Counted from the first letter of the stretch, positions 35,478 to 45,237 are shown. The stretch: 64,000 nt of DNA from Mucilaginibacter glaciei (GCF_014773245.1 NZ_JACWMX010000005.1:1-64000); one strand, 5' to 3'. The notes: generated by a model not told the origin, from the sequence alone. Translations and numbers: made by a program.

Positions 35478-36485
35478 ATGGTTACCACCTTACTTGTTTT
35501 TGTAGTTGCCCTGGCACTTATTTTTGATTACACCAACGGCTTTCACGATGCGGCCAACTCTATAGCCACCATCGTATCTACAAAGGTGTTAACGCCTTTT
35601 CAGGCGGTATTAATGGCTGCTGTATTTAACTTCGCCGCTTACTTTTTTATTAAGGATCATAAGGTAGCCAACACGGTTGCCAAAATAGTTCACGAAGAAT
35701 TTATTACCCTGCACGTGATACTGGCAGGCCTTATCGCTGCTATTACCTGGAATTTAACTACCTGGTGGTTTGGTATCCCATCCAGTTCATCGCACACGTT
35801 GATTGGTGGTTTTGCAGGTGCGGGTATCACTAACGCCTTGTTTTTAGGTGCACACGGTTTAGATGCGGTTAACCTGCATTACATCCTTACCATTATAGCC
35901 TATATTGTACTGGCGCCTTTTATAGGCTTATTCATCGCCTATTTTATCACCATTATGATTTTGCACGTATGCAAGCGGTCAAAACCGGCCAGCGCCGAGC
36001 GTTGGTTTAAACGTTTACAGCTGGTATCGGCTGCGGCATTAAGCTTTGCACACGGTACAAATGACGCGCAAAAGGTAATGGGGATCTTATATGTGGCGCT
36101 GGTAGCCTCAAAAATAATTAACAGCGGCGCGGCAATGCCCGAGTGGATCCCGCTGGCATGTTACACGGCAATATCATTAGGTACCATGTCTGGCGGTTGG
36201 AAGATCGTGAAAACGATGGGCTCAAAGATCACCAAGATAACCCCGTTGGAGGGTGTAGCGGCAGAAGCTGCAGGTGCCATTACCCTTTTTATTACCGAGC
36301 GCTTAGCTATCCCTGTTTCAACAACACACACCATTACCGGTTCAATCATCGGGGTGGGTTTAACAAAAAGGGTATCGGCAGTACGTTGGGGTGTTACCAT
36401 TAACCTGGTTTGGGCCTGGATAATTACCATCCCAATTTCGGCTTTAATTGCAGGTCTGGTATTTATGCTGGTACGCCACTGGTAA
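35478..36485 (+). CDS. Inorganic phosphate transporter, PiT family
   Basis: This 335-residue membrane protein has about ten helices. The two inverted signature repeats are DYTNGFHDAANSIATIVS and FAHGTNDAQKVMGIL, the PiT counterparts of GANDVANA. It should carry metal-phosphate with protons across the inner membrane. Operon with the DUF47 gene. Confidence 0.95.
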   Translation: MVTTLLVFVVALALIFDYTNGFHDAANSIATIVSTKVLTPFQAVLMAAVFNFAAYFFIKDHKVANTVAKIVHEEFITLHVILAGLIAAITWNLTTWWFGIPSSSSHTLIGGFAGAGITNALFLGAHGLDAVNLHYILTIIAYIVLAPFIGLFIAYFITIMILHVCKRSKPASAERWFKRLQLVSAAALSFAHGTNDAQKVMGILYVALVASKIINSGAAMPEWIPLACYTAISLGTMSGGWKIVKTMGSKITKITPLEGVAAEAAGAITLFITERLAIPVSTTHTITGSIIGVGLTKRVSAVRWGVTINLVWAWIITIPISALIAGLVFMLVRHW

Positions 36486-36524
36486 TTAACCGTATCTTGG
36501 CAACTAAATTGCTACCTTACAGTT

Positions 36525-37247
36525 ATGAAAAAATTCCTACTCTTTATCCCGTTTGTTATTGCCTTATTTTGCGGCTGCGATACATTGAGCCAGGTAGCCA
36601 AAACTACCGTTAGCCAAAGCATCAACCCATCATCATTAGAGATTGGCAACGGCCTTAAACAAGCACTGGAATTGGGCACCAATAAAAGTTCGGACCAGTT
36701 ATCATCCCTCAACGGTTTCTTTGGCAATGCGGCGGTAAAGATCCTTTTCCCGCCCGAAGCGCAAAAGGTTGAACGTACCCTGCGGAGTATTGGGTTAGGC
36801 AAACTGGCCGATAATGTCATACTTTCCCTTAACCGCGCTGCAGAAGATGCCGCTGGTAAAGCCAAACCTATCTTTGTAAACGCCATTAAGCAAATGACCC
36901 TGCAGGATGTTACCAATATCCTTTTAGGTAACCAGGATGCCGCTACGCAATACTTTAAACGAACTACTACCTTACAATTGTCGGCCAGTTTTAAACCGGT
37001 TGTGCAAACGAGTTTGAATAAAGTAGGGGCAACCAAGTATTACGGCGACGCCGCTGCCGCTTATAACAGGGTGCCGTTTGTGAGCAAGGTTAACCCGGAT
37101 ATTTCTGACTATGTAACTCAAAGGGCAATCGACGGCTTATTCGTGGAAATAGCACAGGAAGAGTTAAACATCCGGTCGAATTTAGCGGCACGCACCACAC
37201 CGTTATTACAAAAGGTATTCTCCTTTTACGATAAGAATAAGAAGTAA
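36525..37247 (+). CDS. DUF4197 lipoprotein
   Basis: The 240-residue protein has a lipobox at FCGC (about 15-18) and matches DUF4197 (GLKQALELGTNKSSDQLS, LNRAAEDAAGKAKPIF). Function unknown; periplasmic side of a membrane. It is convergent with the TonB-fusion gene across a 225-bp gap that holds a dispersed repeat. Confidence 0.88.
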   Translation: MKKFLLFIPFVIALFCGCDTLSQVAKTTVSQSINPSSLEIGNGLKQALELGTNKSSDQLSSLNGFFGNAAVKILFPPEAQKVERTLRSIGLGKLADNVILSLNRAAEDAAGKAKPIFVNAIKQMTLQDVTNILLGNQDAATQYFKRTTTLQLSASFKPVVQTSLNKVGATKYYGDAAAAYNRVPFVSKVNPDISDYVTQRAIDGLFVEIAQEELNIRSNLAARTTPLLQKVFSFYDKNKK

Positions 37248-37359
37248 TTAAAAATCTGATTTTTTAAATAAAAATAGAGATTTTTAGAAGTGCTTAACGT
37301 GTTTACAAGATCTCGAAAGTAAACGCGGCGCATAATTTCCGGAGTATAGATATTGAACT

Positions 37360-37456
37360 AATGGTGGCGTTACTGTGTCAGTGCCCGTTTTTTAAATGGC
37401 TAATTATCAAGCATTTAAAAATGTTCACGTGTGTTCATAGCGTGAACGTGAACAAA
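37360..37456 (-). repeat. Dispersed palindromic element, copy A
   Basis: Read on the minus strand this 97-bp element begins TTTGTTCACG and ends GCCACCATT. It aligns along its whole length with 54935-55032 on the plus strand, by hand about three-quarters identical. It has a 5' dyad (GTTCACG...CGTGAAC) and a second one around ACTGACACAGT. It fills a gap between convergent genes. Confidence 0.85.
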
Positions 37457-37472
37457 AACATTGTATCCCTTA

Positions 37473-38762
37473 TCACTTTTTATACTCCACCTTTACCTTT
37501 ACCACCTCGGGCTTGCTGTTAGTGTTACCATACCAGGCAGGACCGTTAGTAACAAGCCTGAGCGCGTTGGCATCTGTAGCAGGGCCAAGGCTTTTGGTCA
37601 CCTTTAAATTGGTAAGTTGCCCGTTTGGCTCTATCGTAAACTGAAGTTTTACCGTACCGGTTATACCATCAAGGGGGATGGCGTTCGCTTTCAAATAATT
37701 CTTAAAATCTTGCCATCCGCGGGCGGGGTGGGCACCTTGGTTTACCTTTTGCACGTTACCTGACGGTACCACCGCCACTTCGGCCAGCGAACTGTTATTG
37801 GGCCGCAAAGCGATATTTAAAGAATCTTTACCGTTTAAATTAACCTGCGCCGATTCATACCCTAAAGAAGATACGGAAACGGTTTTATCTTTTGCGCCGG
37901 CTAATGCAAACTTGCCGTTAACATCGGTCAATGTACCTTCGGTAGTGCCCAGCACCCGTATGTTTACGCCGGGTATCGGCAGGCCGTCGTCTTTTGCTAT
38001 TACCTGGCCCGCTATGATTACCGGCTGCTTGGGCGCATTGTAGTTGGGGCTGGTTTGTACCCCCTTAACCCGGCTGTTTAACGCTAACTGGTACCTTCTT
38101 GATGTATCTATGGCTACCGTGGTTTCGGCCAACTGAGTTTCTTTTTTCTTTTGAAGGGCCAGTCCGTTCATTACCATATCGCTCAGGTCGTTGCTGTCTT
38201 TAGGTATTACAGCTGCTATTGTTTCCGCGGATGGTTTACCAACCGGTGGTTCAGTCATATTTTCTACAATTCTATCCGGGTCGATAATTCTGTTTTTAGC
38301 TATCGCCGAGGGCTTAGGTTTGCGGGCATCAAACACTACTGCGTTAGGTGCCGGCTTTTTCAAGATTGAATCCTTTGCAAGATCGCTTTTAATTGCCGGT
38401 GCTAATTCTGTTGGCGCAGTGGCGGTTTTATCAGCCTGTGCAACCAAAGTATTTTGTTGCGGCGCGCTGTATTTATAGAAAAGGCCTGCTACCCCTGCAA
38501 TAATCAGAACTGACGCAGCTACGCCCCAATACCACATCGGCACTATACGTTGTTCCTTTTTGCTGGCCCGCTTTTGTAACCGGGTTTGCAGTTCTTTCAA
38601 ACCGGCAACTTCGTTCTTGCCTGCATGCTCAAACCCTTCCAGCGCATCCATCAAAAATGGATCGTCTTGTGCCTCGCGTTCTAAACGGTGCATAGCATCA
38701 GCGTCAAGCTCCCCGTTAAGGTACTTCCGTATTTGCGATATGTTTGGCAGTTTATTGCTCAC
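37473..38762 (-). CDS. Anti-sigma-like protein fused to carboxypeptidase-regulatory and TonB C-terminal domains
   Basis: The 429-residue protein has a cytosolic N-terminus (1-90, IRKYLNGELDADAMHRLERE) like anti-sigma regulators, one membrane helix (near 82-100), a Pro/Lys-rich linker, a CarboxypepD_reg domain (near 248-325, GQVIAKDDGLPIPGVNI) and a TonB_C-like end (GTVKLQFTIEPNGQL). It probably binds the ECF sigma factor whose gene overlaps its start by 11 bp. The fusion links sigma control to the cell envelope. Confidence 0.85.
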   Translation of the reverse strand: MSNKLPNISQIRKYLNGELDADAMHRLEREAQDDPFLMDALEGFEHAGKNEVAGLKELQTRLQKRASKKEQRIVPMWYWGVAASVLIIAGVAGLFYKYSAPQQNTLVAQADKTATAPTELAPAIKSDLAKDSILKKPAPNAVVFDARKPKPSAIAKNRIIDPDRIVENMTEPPVGKPSAETIAAVIPKDSNDLSDMVMNGLALQKKKETQLAETTVAIDTSRRYQLALNSRVKGVQTSPNYNAPKQPVIIAGQVIAKDDGLPIPGVNIRVLGTTEGTLTDVNGKFALAGAKDKTVSVSSLGYESAQVNLNGKDSLNIALRPNNSSLAEVAVVPSGNVQKVNQGAHPARGWQDFKNYLKANAIPLDGITGTVKLQFTIEPNGQLTNLKVTKSLGPATDANALRLVTNGPAWYGNTNSKPEVVKVKVEYKK

Positions 38763-39324
38763 TGTTTTTTTCCAGGCAAATTTTAAGGTTGCGCTTGCCG
38801 TTTTGTATATAGCTTTTCACTTCGTTTAAGGTAAAACCGGTTAACGCTACAATATCTTTATAACACTTTTGTTCCAGGTAAAATAAACTAACGCTCTGTT
38901 GTTGTGCGGCTGTTAATTTACCGATACATTTTTCCAGCGCTTGCATCGCTTCTTCCCGGTTATCGTTATCAGGATGCAAAACGGGTGTAAATTCCATAAA
39001 ATCATCTAAAGTAACAGTTTCCATTTTCTTACCGGCCCTTAACTGCATCAAACAATAGTTACGGCTAAGCACGTATAGCCACGGCCTGAATTCTTTGATC
39101 TCGTGCTGCTTAACTTTTGTAATGAGTTCTTCGAAGATACCCATTACTGCATCTTTAGCCGCCTCATCATCCTGCAGGTATTTAAGGCAAACCCCATATA
39201 CCAGTGACATGTACCGCTCGTACAGTTTCCCTAAAACGGCCAAGTCGCCATCTGTGCGATAATTGCTTACCAGCACATCATCTGCAAGGTCTTCGGGTTT
39301 AACGGGTCGGGTAAAAAATTTCAT
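38752..39324 (-). CDS. RNA polymerase ECF sigma factor
   Basis: The 190-residue sigma has region 2 (ERYMSLVYGVCLKYLQDDEAAKD, here in part, and RPWLYVLSRNYCLMQLR) and region 4 (LTAAQQQSVSLFYLEQKCYK, LNEVKSYIQNGKRNL). Its 3' end overlaps the anti-sigma/TonB fusion. Targets unknown; autoregulation is usual. Confidence 0.93.
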   Translation of the reverse strand: MKFFTRPVKPEDLADDVLVSNYRTDGDLAVLGKLYERYMSLVYGVCLKYLQDDEAAKDAVMGIFEELITKVKQHEIKEFRPWLYVLSRNYCLMQLRAGKKMETVTLDDFMEFTPVLHPDNDNREEAMQALEKCIGKLTAAQQQSVSLFYLEQKCYKDIVALTGFTLNEVKSYIQNGKRNLKICLEKNSEQ

Positions 39325-39384
39325 TCAGCGCGTGCCGCAAAATATATTTTTTAAGCGGCTTACAGAAATATATATGCATTAAGG

Positions 39385-39939
39385 TTACTGCGGCCCTACA
39401 ACCGAAAACGCAACATCAAAGGTATTACGTATCGCGTGGTCGCCAAGATTGGCAAAAAAGCTGCTTGAGTTATAAACAACCCCGTACTTTGTCCTGTCGA
39501 TAATTATTTTACCGCTGATAGTAATTCGCCCGTTCGCTGTTTGAATATCAACCGGGCAGATCAAGGGCTGTGTGTTATCCTTAATAGTGAGTTGCCCGTA
39601 CGCCTGTCCGTTAACCACCCGGGTAATCCTGATAGTACTTAAAGTATATTTTTCTACGTCAAAAAAATCGGGACCTTTGAGGTGCCCTAACAAATCATTA
39701 TTGCTCTGTTGCATAGTTTTCATATCTATCAGGAGCAAAGCGCTGTTTACTAAGCCGTTCTTTAAAATGATCTGGCCTTCTTTAAAGTTAAGTGTGCCGG
39801 CGGGAGCATAGCTACCAATTTCGGCATGGCCTGTCCAGTTTACAACGCTGTTCTTAATGTCGATAGTTAATTTCTGCTGGGCAAATGCCAGCGATGCGGT
39901 TAAGCAAATTATGCTTAATAAGATGATCTTTAATTTCAT
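39385..39939 (-). CDS. YceI-family periplasmic protein (2)
   Basis: The 184-residue protein has a signal peptide (1-20, LAFAQ) and the YceI pattern (NWTGHAEIGSYAPAGTLNF, LLGHLKGPDFFDVEKYT). It is diverged from the copy at 31706. It follows the 39951 gene by 11 bp and is probably cotranscribed with it. Confidence 0.88.
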   Translation of the reverse strand: MKLKIILLSIICLTASLAFAQQKLTIDIKNSVVNWTGHAEIGSYAPAGTLNFKEGQIILKNGLVNSALLLIDMKTMQQSNNDLLGHLKGPDFFDVEKYTLSTIRITRVVNGQAYGQLTIKDNTQPLICPVDIQTANGRITISGKIIIDRTKYGVVYNSSSFFANLGDHAIRNTFDVAFSVVGPQ

Positions 39940-39950
39940 GATGGTAGTGT

Positions 39951-40451
39951 TTATTTGGTGTTAATTACTTTAGTTTCGGTCTCTATCAGGGCAATGCCTT
40001 TATATAGCTTGCCATTTTTATCTTTAGCAATAATGTACCATAACGCATCGCCTGCGTACAGTTGCTTTCCAAAGCGCCAGTTTTTTAAATAGGTGTATGT
40101 TCTACCTTTTTTAAGAATAGCGTTGGGGCAATTAAATGCCTTGGCAAATTCATCGGGCGAATAGCTCATATTATTGTGCCATCCACTTTCATCGTACCAG
40201 ATAAAGCTGCCGCAAACAACAACGGTAAGATCTTCCTTCTGTGCCATTGCAAAAGTGCTGTGCTTCCAATAATAAGTGTCGTTCACCAGTTCGGGATAGC
40301 AGGGGTTAGGATCGTGCCACATGGTTATGCCCACCGGCAACTCGCGGAGTTTATCGGGCAGTACACGGCTTTTGTTTGTCCAGTCGGTTTGTGCCATTAA
40401 CATGGCCGGCAGCGTAAAAAGGGTGAGCAGGATTAAAATATTCTTTTTCAT
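39951..40451 (-). CDS. Hypothetical secreted protein, 166 aa
   Basis: I do not recognise it. A signal peptide (1-20, ending LMAQ) is followed by a Trp/Tyr-rich beta-type domain (DTYYWKHSTFAMAQ, CGSFIWYDESGWHNN, DALWYIIAKDKNGKLY) with two or three Cys. It is upstream of the YceI gene. Confidence 0.7.
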   Translation of the reverse strand: MKKNILILLTLFTLPAMLMAQTDWTNKSRVLPDKLRELPVGITMWHDPNPCYPELVNDTYYWKHSTFAMAQKEDLTVVVCGSFIWYDESGWHNNMSYSPDEFAKAFNCPNAILKKGRTYTYLKNWRFGKQLYAGDALWYIIAKDKNGKLYKGIALIETETKVINTK

Positions 40452-40542
40452 GACTAAATTATTTGTTTAGCCAAAAGTGCCGTTAAACGTGCAGCGCATC
40501 GCCCCAAAACAGGAATTGGGACGTATCAAACCTGAATTGGTA

Positions 40543-41643
40543 CTACTTTTTTAAATAATCTGACGGTGATTGCCCGGTAAACTCCTTAAAAATTCGGTTA
40601 AAGGATGTTTTTGAATTAAATCCCGACTCATAAGCAATACCCAGTAAGGTAAGTTTTGCGGCATCATTTGCGGCCAGCCTGCGTTTTACTTCGTTAACAC
40701 GATAAGTGTTTATATAGGTATTAAAGGGTTTGCCGAAACCGGCATTTACATTAGCCGAAATAGTTTTGGCCGGCAACGCTAAGTGTTTGGCTACATCGGT
40801 AAGGGTAAGCTCGGGGTTAAGGTAAAGCTTATTTTTCGCCAGGGCATCCTCAATAAGCTGGATCACCGTTGCATCGGCAACAAAGGAGGAAGCTTTTTCT
40901 TCGGAGGGACTAACTTGCGGTACGAAGGAGAGATCAAGATTTGATTGCAGATAACCCAGGATGCCAATACAGATCACCACGATGCAAAGCAGATTGCCCG
41001 AGAAGTCGTATTTATAATAAATGCCCGAAAAATCGCGCAGGTAGGCTTCAAACAACCATGCGATACATACCATAAACAATATTACCAATGATGCATTTAA
41101 CCAGTTAAGCATCTTGCGGGTGATGTTTGAATAATTTTGCTTTAACCATTGCCGGTAATTTTTAAGGTATCCTATCGATAGGATAAGGTAGATGATCATT
41201 GATAACCATGTACCATCATACTCTATCCGGTAGGTGTAGGGCTGATGTATATTAAACCAGATATAATACTTGGTTTGATAACTGGTGAATATAACCGACC
41301 AGTAAAAAACGGCCTGTAAAAATACAGGGATAAAATGCAGCAGATACCTGTATTTAAAGCTAAACGATGCATTGGTTATGGCCTGCACATAAAAGTAGAG
41401 CAAGGGCCCAAACGCGAAAGAGTAATAGATGGGTAAGAAATAAAGATCGGACCGCTGACCATAGATACCCGACGCGCGAAAAAAAGCATCGACAATCCAG
41501 CCGGTTATAGCAAGCATGAGCAGTGCCAGTAACCGGTTAGCGGTTTTGTTTTTAGCCGACGAAAGCAGCAACGCTGCCGAAAACAAACCGATAATTATGG
41601 CGACTAAAAAAAGGATAACATTGATGCCGAAATCTATCTTCAT
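40543..41643 (-). CDS. Membrane-bound AraC-family regulator
   Basis: The 366-residue protein has about seven membrane helices (residues 8-240) and an AraC-type double HTH at the C-terminus (about 262-366; LTDVAKHLALPAKTISANVN and GIAYESGFNSKTSFNRIFKE). This membrane-sensor layout is common in Bacteroidetes. The signal and targets are unknown. Confidence 0.92.
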   Translation of the reverse strand: MKIDFGINVILFLVAIIIGLFSAALLLSSAKNKTANRLLALLMLAITGWIVDAFFRASGIYGQRSDLYFLPIYYSFAFGPLLYFYVQAITNASFSFKYRYLLHFIPVFLQAVFYWSVIFTSYQTKYYIWFNIHQPYTYRIEYDGTWLSMIIYLILSIGYLKNYRQWLKQNYSNITRKMLNWLNASLVILFMVCIAWLFEAYLRDFSGIYYKYDFSGNLLCIVVICIGILGYLQSNLDLSFVPQVSPSEEKASSFVADATVIQLIEDALAKNKLYLNPELTLTDVAKHLALPAKTISANVNAGFGKPFNTYINTYRVNEVKRRLAANDAAKLTLLGIAYESGFNSKTSFNRIFKEFTGQSPSDYLKK

Positions 41644-41670
41644 TCAGCATTAAATATAATTAATTAGCAT

Positions 41671-42363
41671 TTACACATTGCTAAATGCCTGCAGATATTT
41701 ATCGATATAAGCTTGTTTAGATTTATTTTTATACTGCATAATAAAACGGGGGTGCTCCAGGGCGACTATCTTATTGAAAAAACCATGCTCGTCATTTAGT
41801 TTTTTAATGAACTTTTCATTCTGCCCCGTGCCGAAGCAGAAACAAGTATCGGTATAGCAGCCTATGGAAATTTGCTTTTTGATATTGGAAATGATAAAAG
41901 GCGTAACAGTATTACAGAGTTCCTTGCTATCATAGTAATTGTAGTTCTTCTCCTTGCCAGATTTATCTACGGTTGTAAAACCCAGCGGACAAAGGGAGTT
42001 GATGTAGATATCCCTGTAAAATGCCTCGGGGCCTCCGTAAGTGTTGATCACTTCATACACATATACAGACGAAGGTTCATGGGTAAGCTTTCCGTTATAG
42101 GGAATGTGGCATTCTGCTATTAGCCGTTTAGGGTCGGTAAAGGGGATGCCGGTTAAGCCGCCGCCAAACCTGCCGGGGTTGATCCCCAGTATCAGGTGCC
42201 GTTTGTTATTGTCGTTATAATACTTGCGGTAGAATTGTGATGAGATTGCCAGGGCCTGCTCTTCTTCCCTAAAAGGGTTCATGATCCGGATACCTGCGGG
42301 TAGCGGCGGACCGGTATACTCCAGCTGCTGGTTAAATTCAATTACTTTATCGGCAAAGCTCAT
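41671..42363 (-). CDS. SMUG2-type uracil-DNA glycosylase family protein
   Basis: The 230-residue protein has SMUG-like motif 1 GINPGRFGGGLTGIPFTDP and motif 2 around LEHPRFIMQY. It should remove uracil or damaged pyrimidines from DNA. Known as DUF4918/SMUG2 in this phylum; the exact substrate is not evident. Confidence 0.87.
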   Translation of the reverse strand: MSFADKVIEFNQQLEYTGPPLPAGIRIMNPFREEEQALAISSQFYRKYYNDNNKRHLILGINPGRFGGGLTGIPFTDPKRLIAECHIPYNGKLTHEPSSVYVYEVINTYGGPEAFYRDIYINSLCPLGFTTVDKSGKEKNYNYYDSKELCNTVTPFIISNIKKQISIGCYTDTCFCFGTGQNEKFIKKLNDEHGFFNKIVALEHPRFIMQYKNKSKQAYIDKYLQAFSNV

Positions 42364-42382
42364 CGGTTGTTTGCTTATAATA

Positions 42383-42409
42383 ATAGCGATGATTTTGGGT
42401 CATCGCTAT
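42383..42409 (-). terminator. Hairpin between the DUF885 and SMUG2 genes
   Basis: ATAGCGATGA and TCATCGCTAT form a perfect 10-bp stem with a 7-nt loop. On the minus strand it is followed by TTATTATAAG, so it is a probable terminator of the DUF885 gene. Confidence 0.7.
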
Positions 42410-42435
42410 CAATTCAATTTATAAATAAGATTTTT

Positions 42436-44235
42436 TTATTGCGTCTTTGCCCAGGCATCCATTTTGGTTTCAAAAACGCTGAGCGGCATCGCACCATCTT
42501 TCAGCACCTGATTATGAAACTCGGCCAGGTTAAACTTGCTGCCTAATTGTTTTTCATAACGGCTGCGCAGCTCGCGGATCTTTAACGCACCCGTTTTATA
42601 ACCCAATGCCTGTGCGGGGATGCCCATGTAACGTTCAATTTCTGCAGTTGCACCCTGTTCGCTGATGGCCTCATTATCCATCATATATTTAATGGCCTGC
42701 TCACGTGTCATGCCTTTGGTATGGATAGCCACATCCACCACTAATCTAACGGCGCGGTGCATTTCGTCGCCCAACGCGCCCATGTGCTGATATGGGTCGG
42801 TATATAAACCTAATTCCTTCCCTAACGATTCGCAGTATAAAGCCCAGCCTTCTACATAGGCGTTTTCAAAGATCAGGAACCTGCGGAACTTAGGCAGCGT
42901 GTTATTCTCCTGCGTTAACGAGATCTGGTAATGGTGACCTGGGATAGCCTCATGCAGAAACAACGATTCCATGCCCGAAGTGGTATTGAATTTAGTTGCA
43001 TCCAGTATCGGGACATAAAATATGCCCGGGCGTGTACCATCTGCCGAACCCTGGTTATACTCTGCACTGGCCGATGCTGCACGGAAAGCCTCGGTTTGTT
43101 TGATCATGAACGGTGTTTTTGGCACATGATTAAACATCTTTTTCAAATTCGGCTCCATGCGTTTGTGGATATCTTCAAATGCGCCCAGCACCTCGGCAGG
43201 GGTTTTATAGGGCATGAATTTAGGATCAGTTTTCATGTACTCAAAAAAAGCAGCCCTGTCGCCTTTAAAGCCAACCACATTTTTAATGCTGTCCATTTGC
43301 TTAACAATCCGGGCAACTTCGCTTAACCCGGTTTGATAGATCTGTTCCGGTGTGCGGGTGGTAGATGTTTGTTGTTTTACCAGGTAGGCGTATTTGGCAG
43401 CGCCATCGGTAACGGACGACAGCCCCGAAGTGCTCCGCGATTTTGGTAAGTATGTATTCTGCAGGTAACCGGCCAGTTTTTGGTAGGCAGGCACCGCCGA
43501 ATTGATAATGGTGTTTTTATAGGCATCGGTTAACGATTTTTTGTCGGCGTCAGAAAAACTTGCCGGGATGTTTTTGATAGGGTCGTAAAAGATGCTTTTA
43601 GTTGCATCATTAACCACGAAACTTTGCATCTGCGGGATCATTTTTAAAACAAGGGCTTTGGGTAATACCACGCCTGTTTTAATCCCTTTGTCGAAATTAG
43701 CGATAGCGGTATCGGCCCATGGCGTAAACGAGGTTAAACGCTTTAGCCAATCGTTATAATCCTTAACCGTTTTAAAGGGCTGCGCGTTTGAGCCGGAGCC
43801 CAGCTGCCCTATGGTGATAGGCAAGGCGAACATTTGATTAAATGGCAAATACTCCAGGTGGTGCTGAAATCCGTCCAGGTTGGTTTGTGCTTCGTACACA
43901 AAAATATCGTACGATAGCTTGTCGTTATCATCCAGGTCTTCGCGCTTAAAGGCTTTCACGCTATCCAGGTAGGCCGCGTAAAAATCATGCGCTTTTTTCA
44001 AATATTCAACAGAGCCTGTATTCGGCAGTAAGTCATTATAGCGGGCATCACCGATAGAAGTGGCCGTTAAGGGGTCAAGCTTTAAGTAGCCTTCGTAATA
44101 GTTATCAAACAGTTTTGCCAGCTTTTGATTTCCATGAGTAGTGGTGTCGCCGGTTGTACTGCCGCTGTCTGTTGCTTTTTGTTTACAGGATGCTAAAGCA
44201 GCAGCCACGCAAACAACAATGAATATTTTTTTCAT
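42436..44235 (-). CDS. DUF885 family metallopeptidase-like lipoprotein
   Basis: The 599-residue protein has a lipobox ALASC (near 17) and the zinc motif HEAIPGHH with a downstream Glu (LIFENAYVEGWALYCE), the pattern of DUF885 proteins related to M32-type peptidases. It probably hydrolyses peptides in the periplasm. Confidence 0.9.
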   Translation of the reverse strand: MKKIFIVVCVAAALASCKQKATDSGSTTGDTTTHGNQKLAKLFDNYYEGYLKLDPLTATSIGDARYNDLLPNTGSVEYLKKAHDFYAAYLDSVKAFKREDLDDNDKLSYDIFVYEAQTNLDGFQHHLEYLPFNQMFALPITIGQLGSGSNAQPFKTVKDYNDWLKRLTSFTPWADTAIANFDKGIKTGVVLPKALVLKMIPQMQSFVVNDATKSIFYDPIKNIPASFSDADKKSLTDAYKNTIINSAVPAYQKLAGYLQNTYLPKSRSTSGLSSVTDGAAKYAYLVKQQTSTTRTPEQIYQTGLSEVARIVKQMDSIKNVVGFKGDRAAFFEYMKTDPKFMPYKTPAEVLGAFEDIHKRMEPNLKKMFNHVPKTPFMIKQTEAFRAASASAEYNQGSADGTRPGIFYVPILDATKFNTTSGMESLFLHEAIPGHHYQISLTQENNTLPKFRRFLIFENAYVEGWALYCESLGKELGLYTDPYQHMGALGDEMHRAVRLVVDVAIHTKGMTREQAIKYMMDNEAISEQGATAEIERYMGIPAQALGYKTGALKIRELRSRYEKQLGSKFNLAEFHNQVLKDGAMPLSVFETKMDAWAKTQ

Positions 44236-44307
44236 TTAATGATTGGGGTTTTTGATGCTTTAAAGCTAAAGATTTTTCGCTCAAAAGTGAAGCTGCCTCT
44301 ACAGGTC

Positions 44308-45081
44308 TTATTTCGCCGGGTCTTGCCTGAAAGTGCGGCTCAGTATATCGTAAAGTTCGGGGTGTTTGGTTTGGAACTGATCCGGCTTTTCAAAAAAGTA
44401 TTCAGATACCACCGCGAAAAATTCGGCCTCGTTTGTGGTAGCATAAGGGTCAATGTCCGAATGCCCTTTTTCTATCTTATGGATTTCCTGGTGCATCATG
44501 CTTAACCAGGGTTTGGTGTATTCATGCGGTAAAAAATTCTCGGGGACGCCATCTGTAGCGCCATCGGTTTTATCCAGCAAATGCACAAATTCATGGATGC
44601 CGGTATTTTCTTTGCCCGATTTTTTGGAGAAACCTTTTTGCAAAGCGTTGCGCGATAAGATCATTTGCCCGTTCATGTAGCCGTTGCCTACCATGCCCAT
44701 AATATTGCGCCCTTCGCCCTCGTTGCCTTCAAACTGAAATTCTTTATCAAAGGTGTCGGGGTATAATAATACGTTGGTCACGTTGCGGTAGGTCCAGTCT
44801 TTAAACCCAAAAATGGGAATCACTGCGCTGGATGCTACCATAATGCGGTCGGTATCATCAAGCTCCAGGCCCACGCCTTCGATATGTACGTCAGTTAAGA
44901 ACGTTTGAATGCGTTGCTCAAAGTCTGCCCGGTTAGCATCATCAAGGTTATTGTAAAATTCAATATGTTGGGTAAGCAGTTGTTTAAGCGCGGGCATAGG
45001 CGTCTGCGCAACAGGTTTGCTTTTTTTATTGAAGATGATGAAAGCTATAATAGCAATGGCAACAATGGCGATAATAAGCAT
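44308..45081 (-). CDS. MtfA/M90 family zinc peptidase
   Basis: The 257-residue protein has an N-terminal membrane anchor and the gluzincin motif HEFVHLLDKTDG with further family block EFFAVVSEYFFEKPDQF. In E. coli MtfA regulates sugar uptake through Mlc. A TTG at 45129 extends the frame by 16 residues; ATG 45081 is preferred. Confidence 0.85.
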   Translation of the reverse strand: MLIIAIVAIAIIAFIIFNKKSKPVAQTPMPALKQLLTQHIEFYNNLDDANRADFEQRIQTFLTDVHIEGVGLELDDTDRIMVASSAVIPIFGFKDWTYRNVTNVLLYPDTFDKEFQFEGNEGEGRNIMGMVGNGYMNGQMILSRNALQKGFSKKSGKENTGIHEFVHLLDKTDGATDGVPENFLPHEYTKPWLSMMHQEIHKIEKGHSDIDPYATTNEAEFFAVVSEYFFEKPDQFQTKHPELYDILSRTFRQDPAK

Positions 45082-45210
45082 AATGCAGTAATGAACAGGA
45101 GAGGAGATAAATTGTGTGGTTTGCAACAATTATATCGATAGCTGTTTGGGGTAGGTATCCTGCAATAAATATACCCGCCGTTAAAATTAACCGTCAAATT
45201 TATACCAGAC

Positions 45211-45233
45211 AAAAAACCGGCATTTGCCGGCTT
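45211..45233 (-). terminator. Terminator downstream of the 45238 gene
   Basis: CCGGCA (45217-45222) pairs with TGCCGG (45225-45230); on the minus strand TTTTTT follows. The stem is short but GC-rich. Confidence 0.7.
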
Positions 45234-45237
45234 CAAG

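Noticed and set aside
39385-39939. YceI gene as a duplicate of 31706-32239
   Set aside because: Both are YceI but clearly diverged, and share no flanking sequence, so a recent duplication is not supported.
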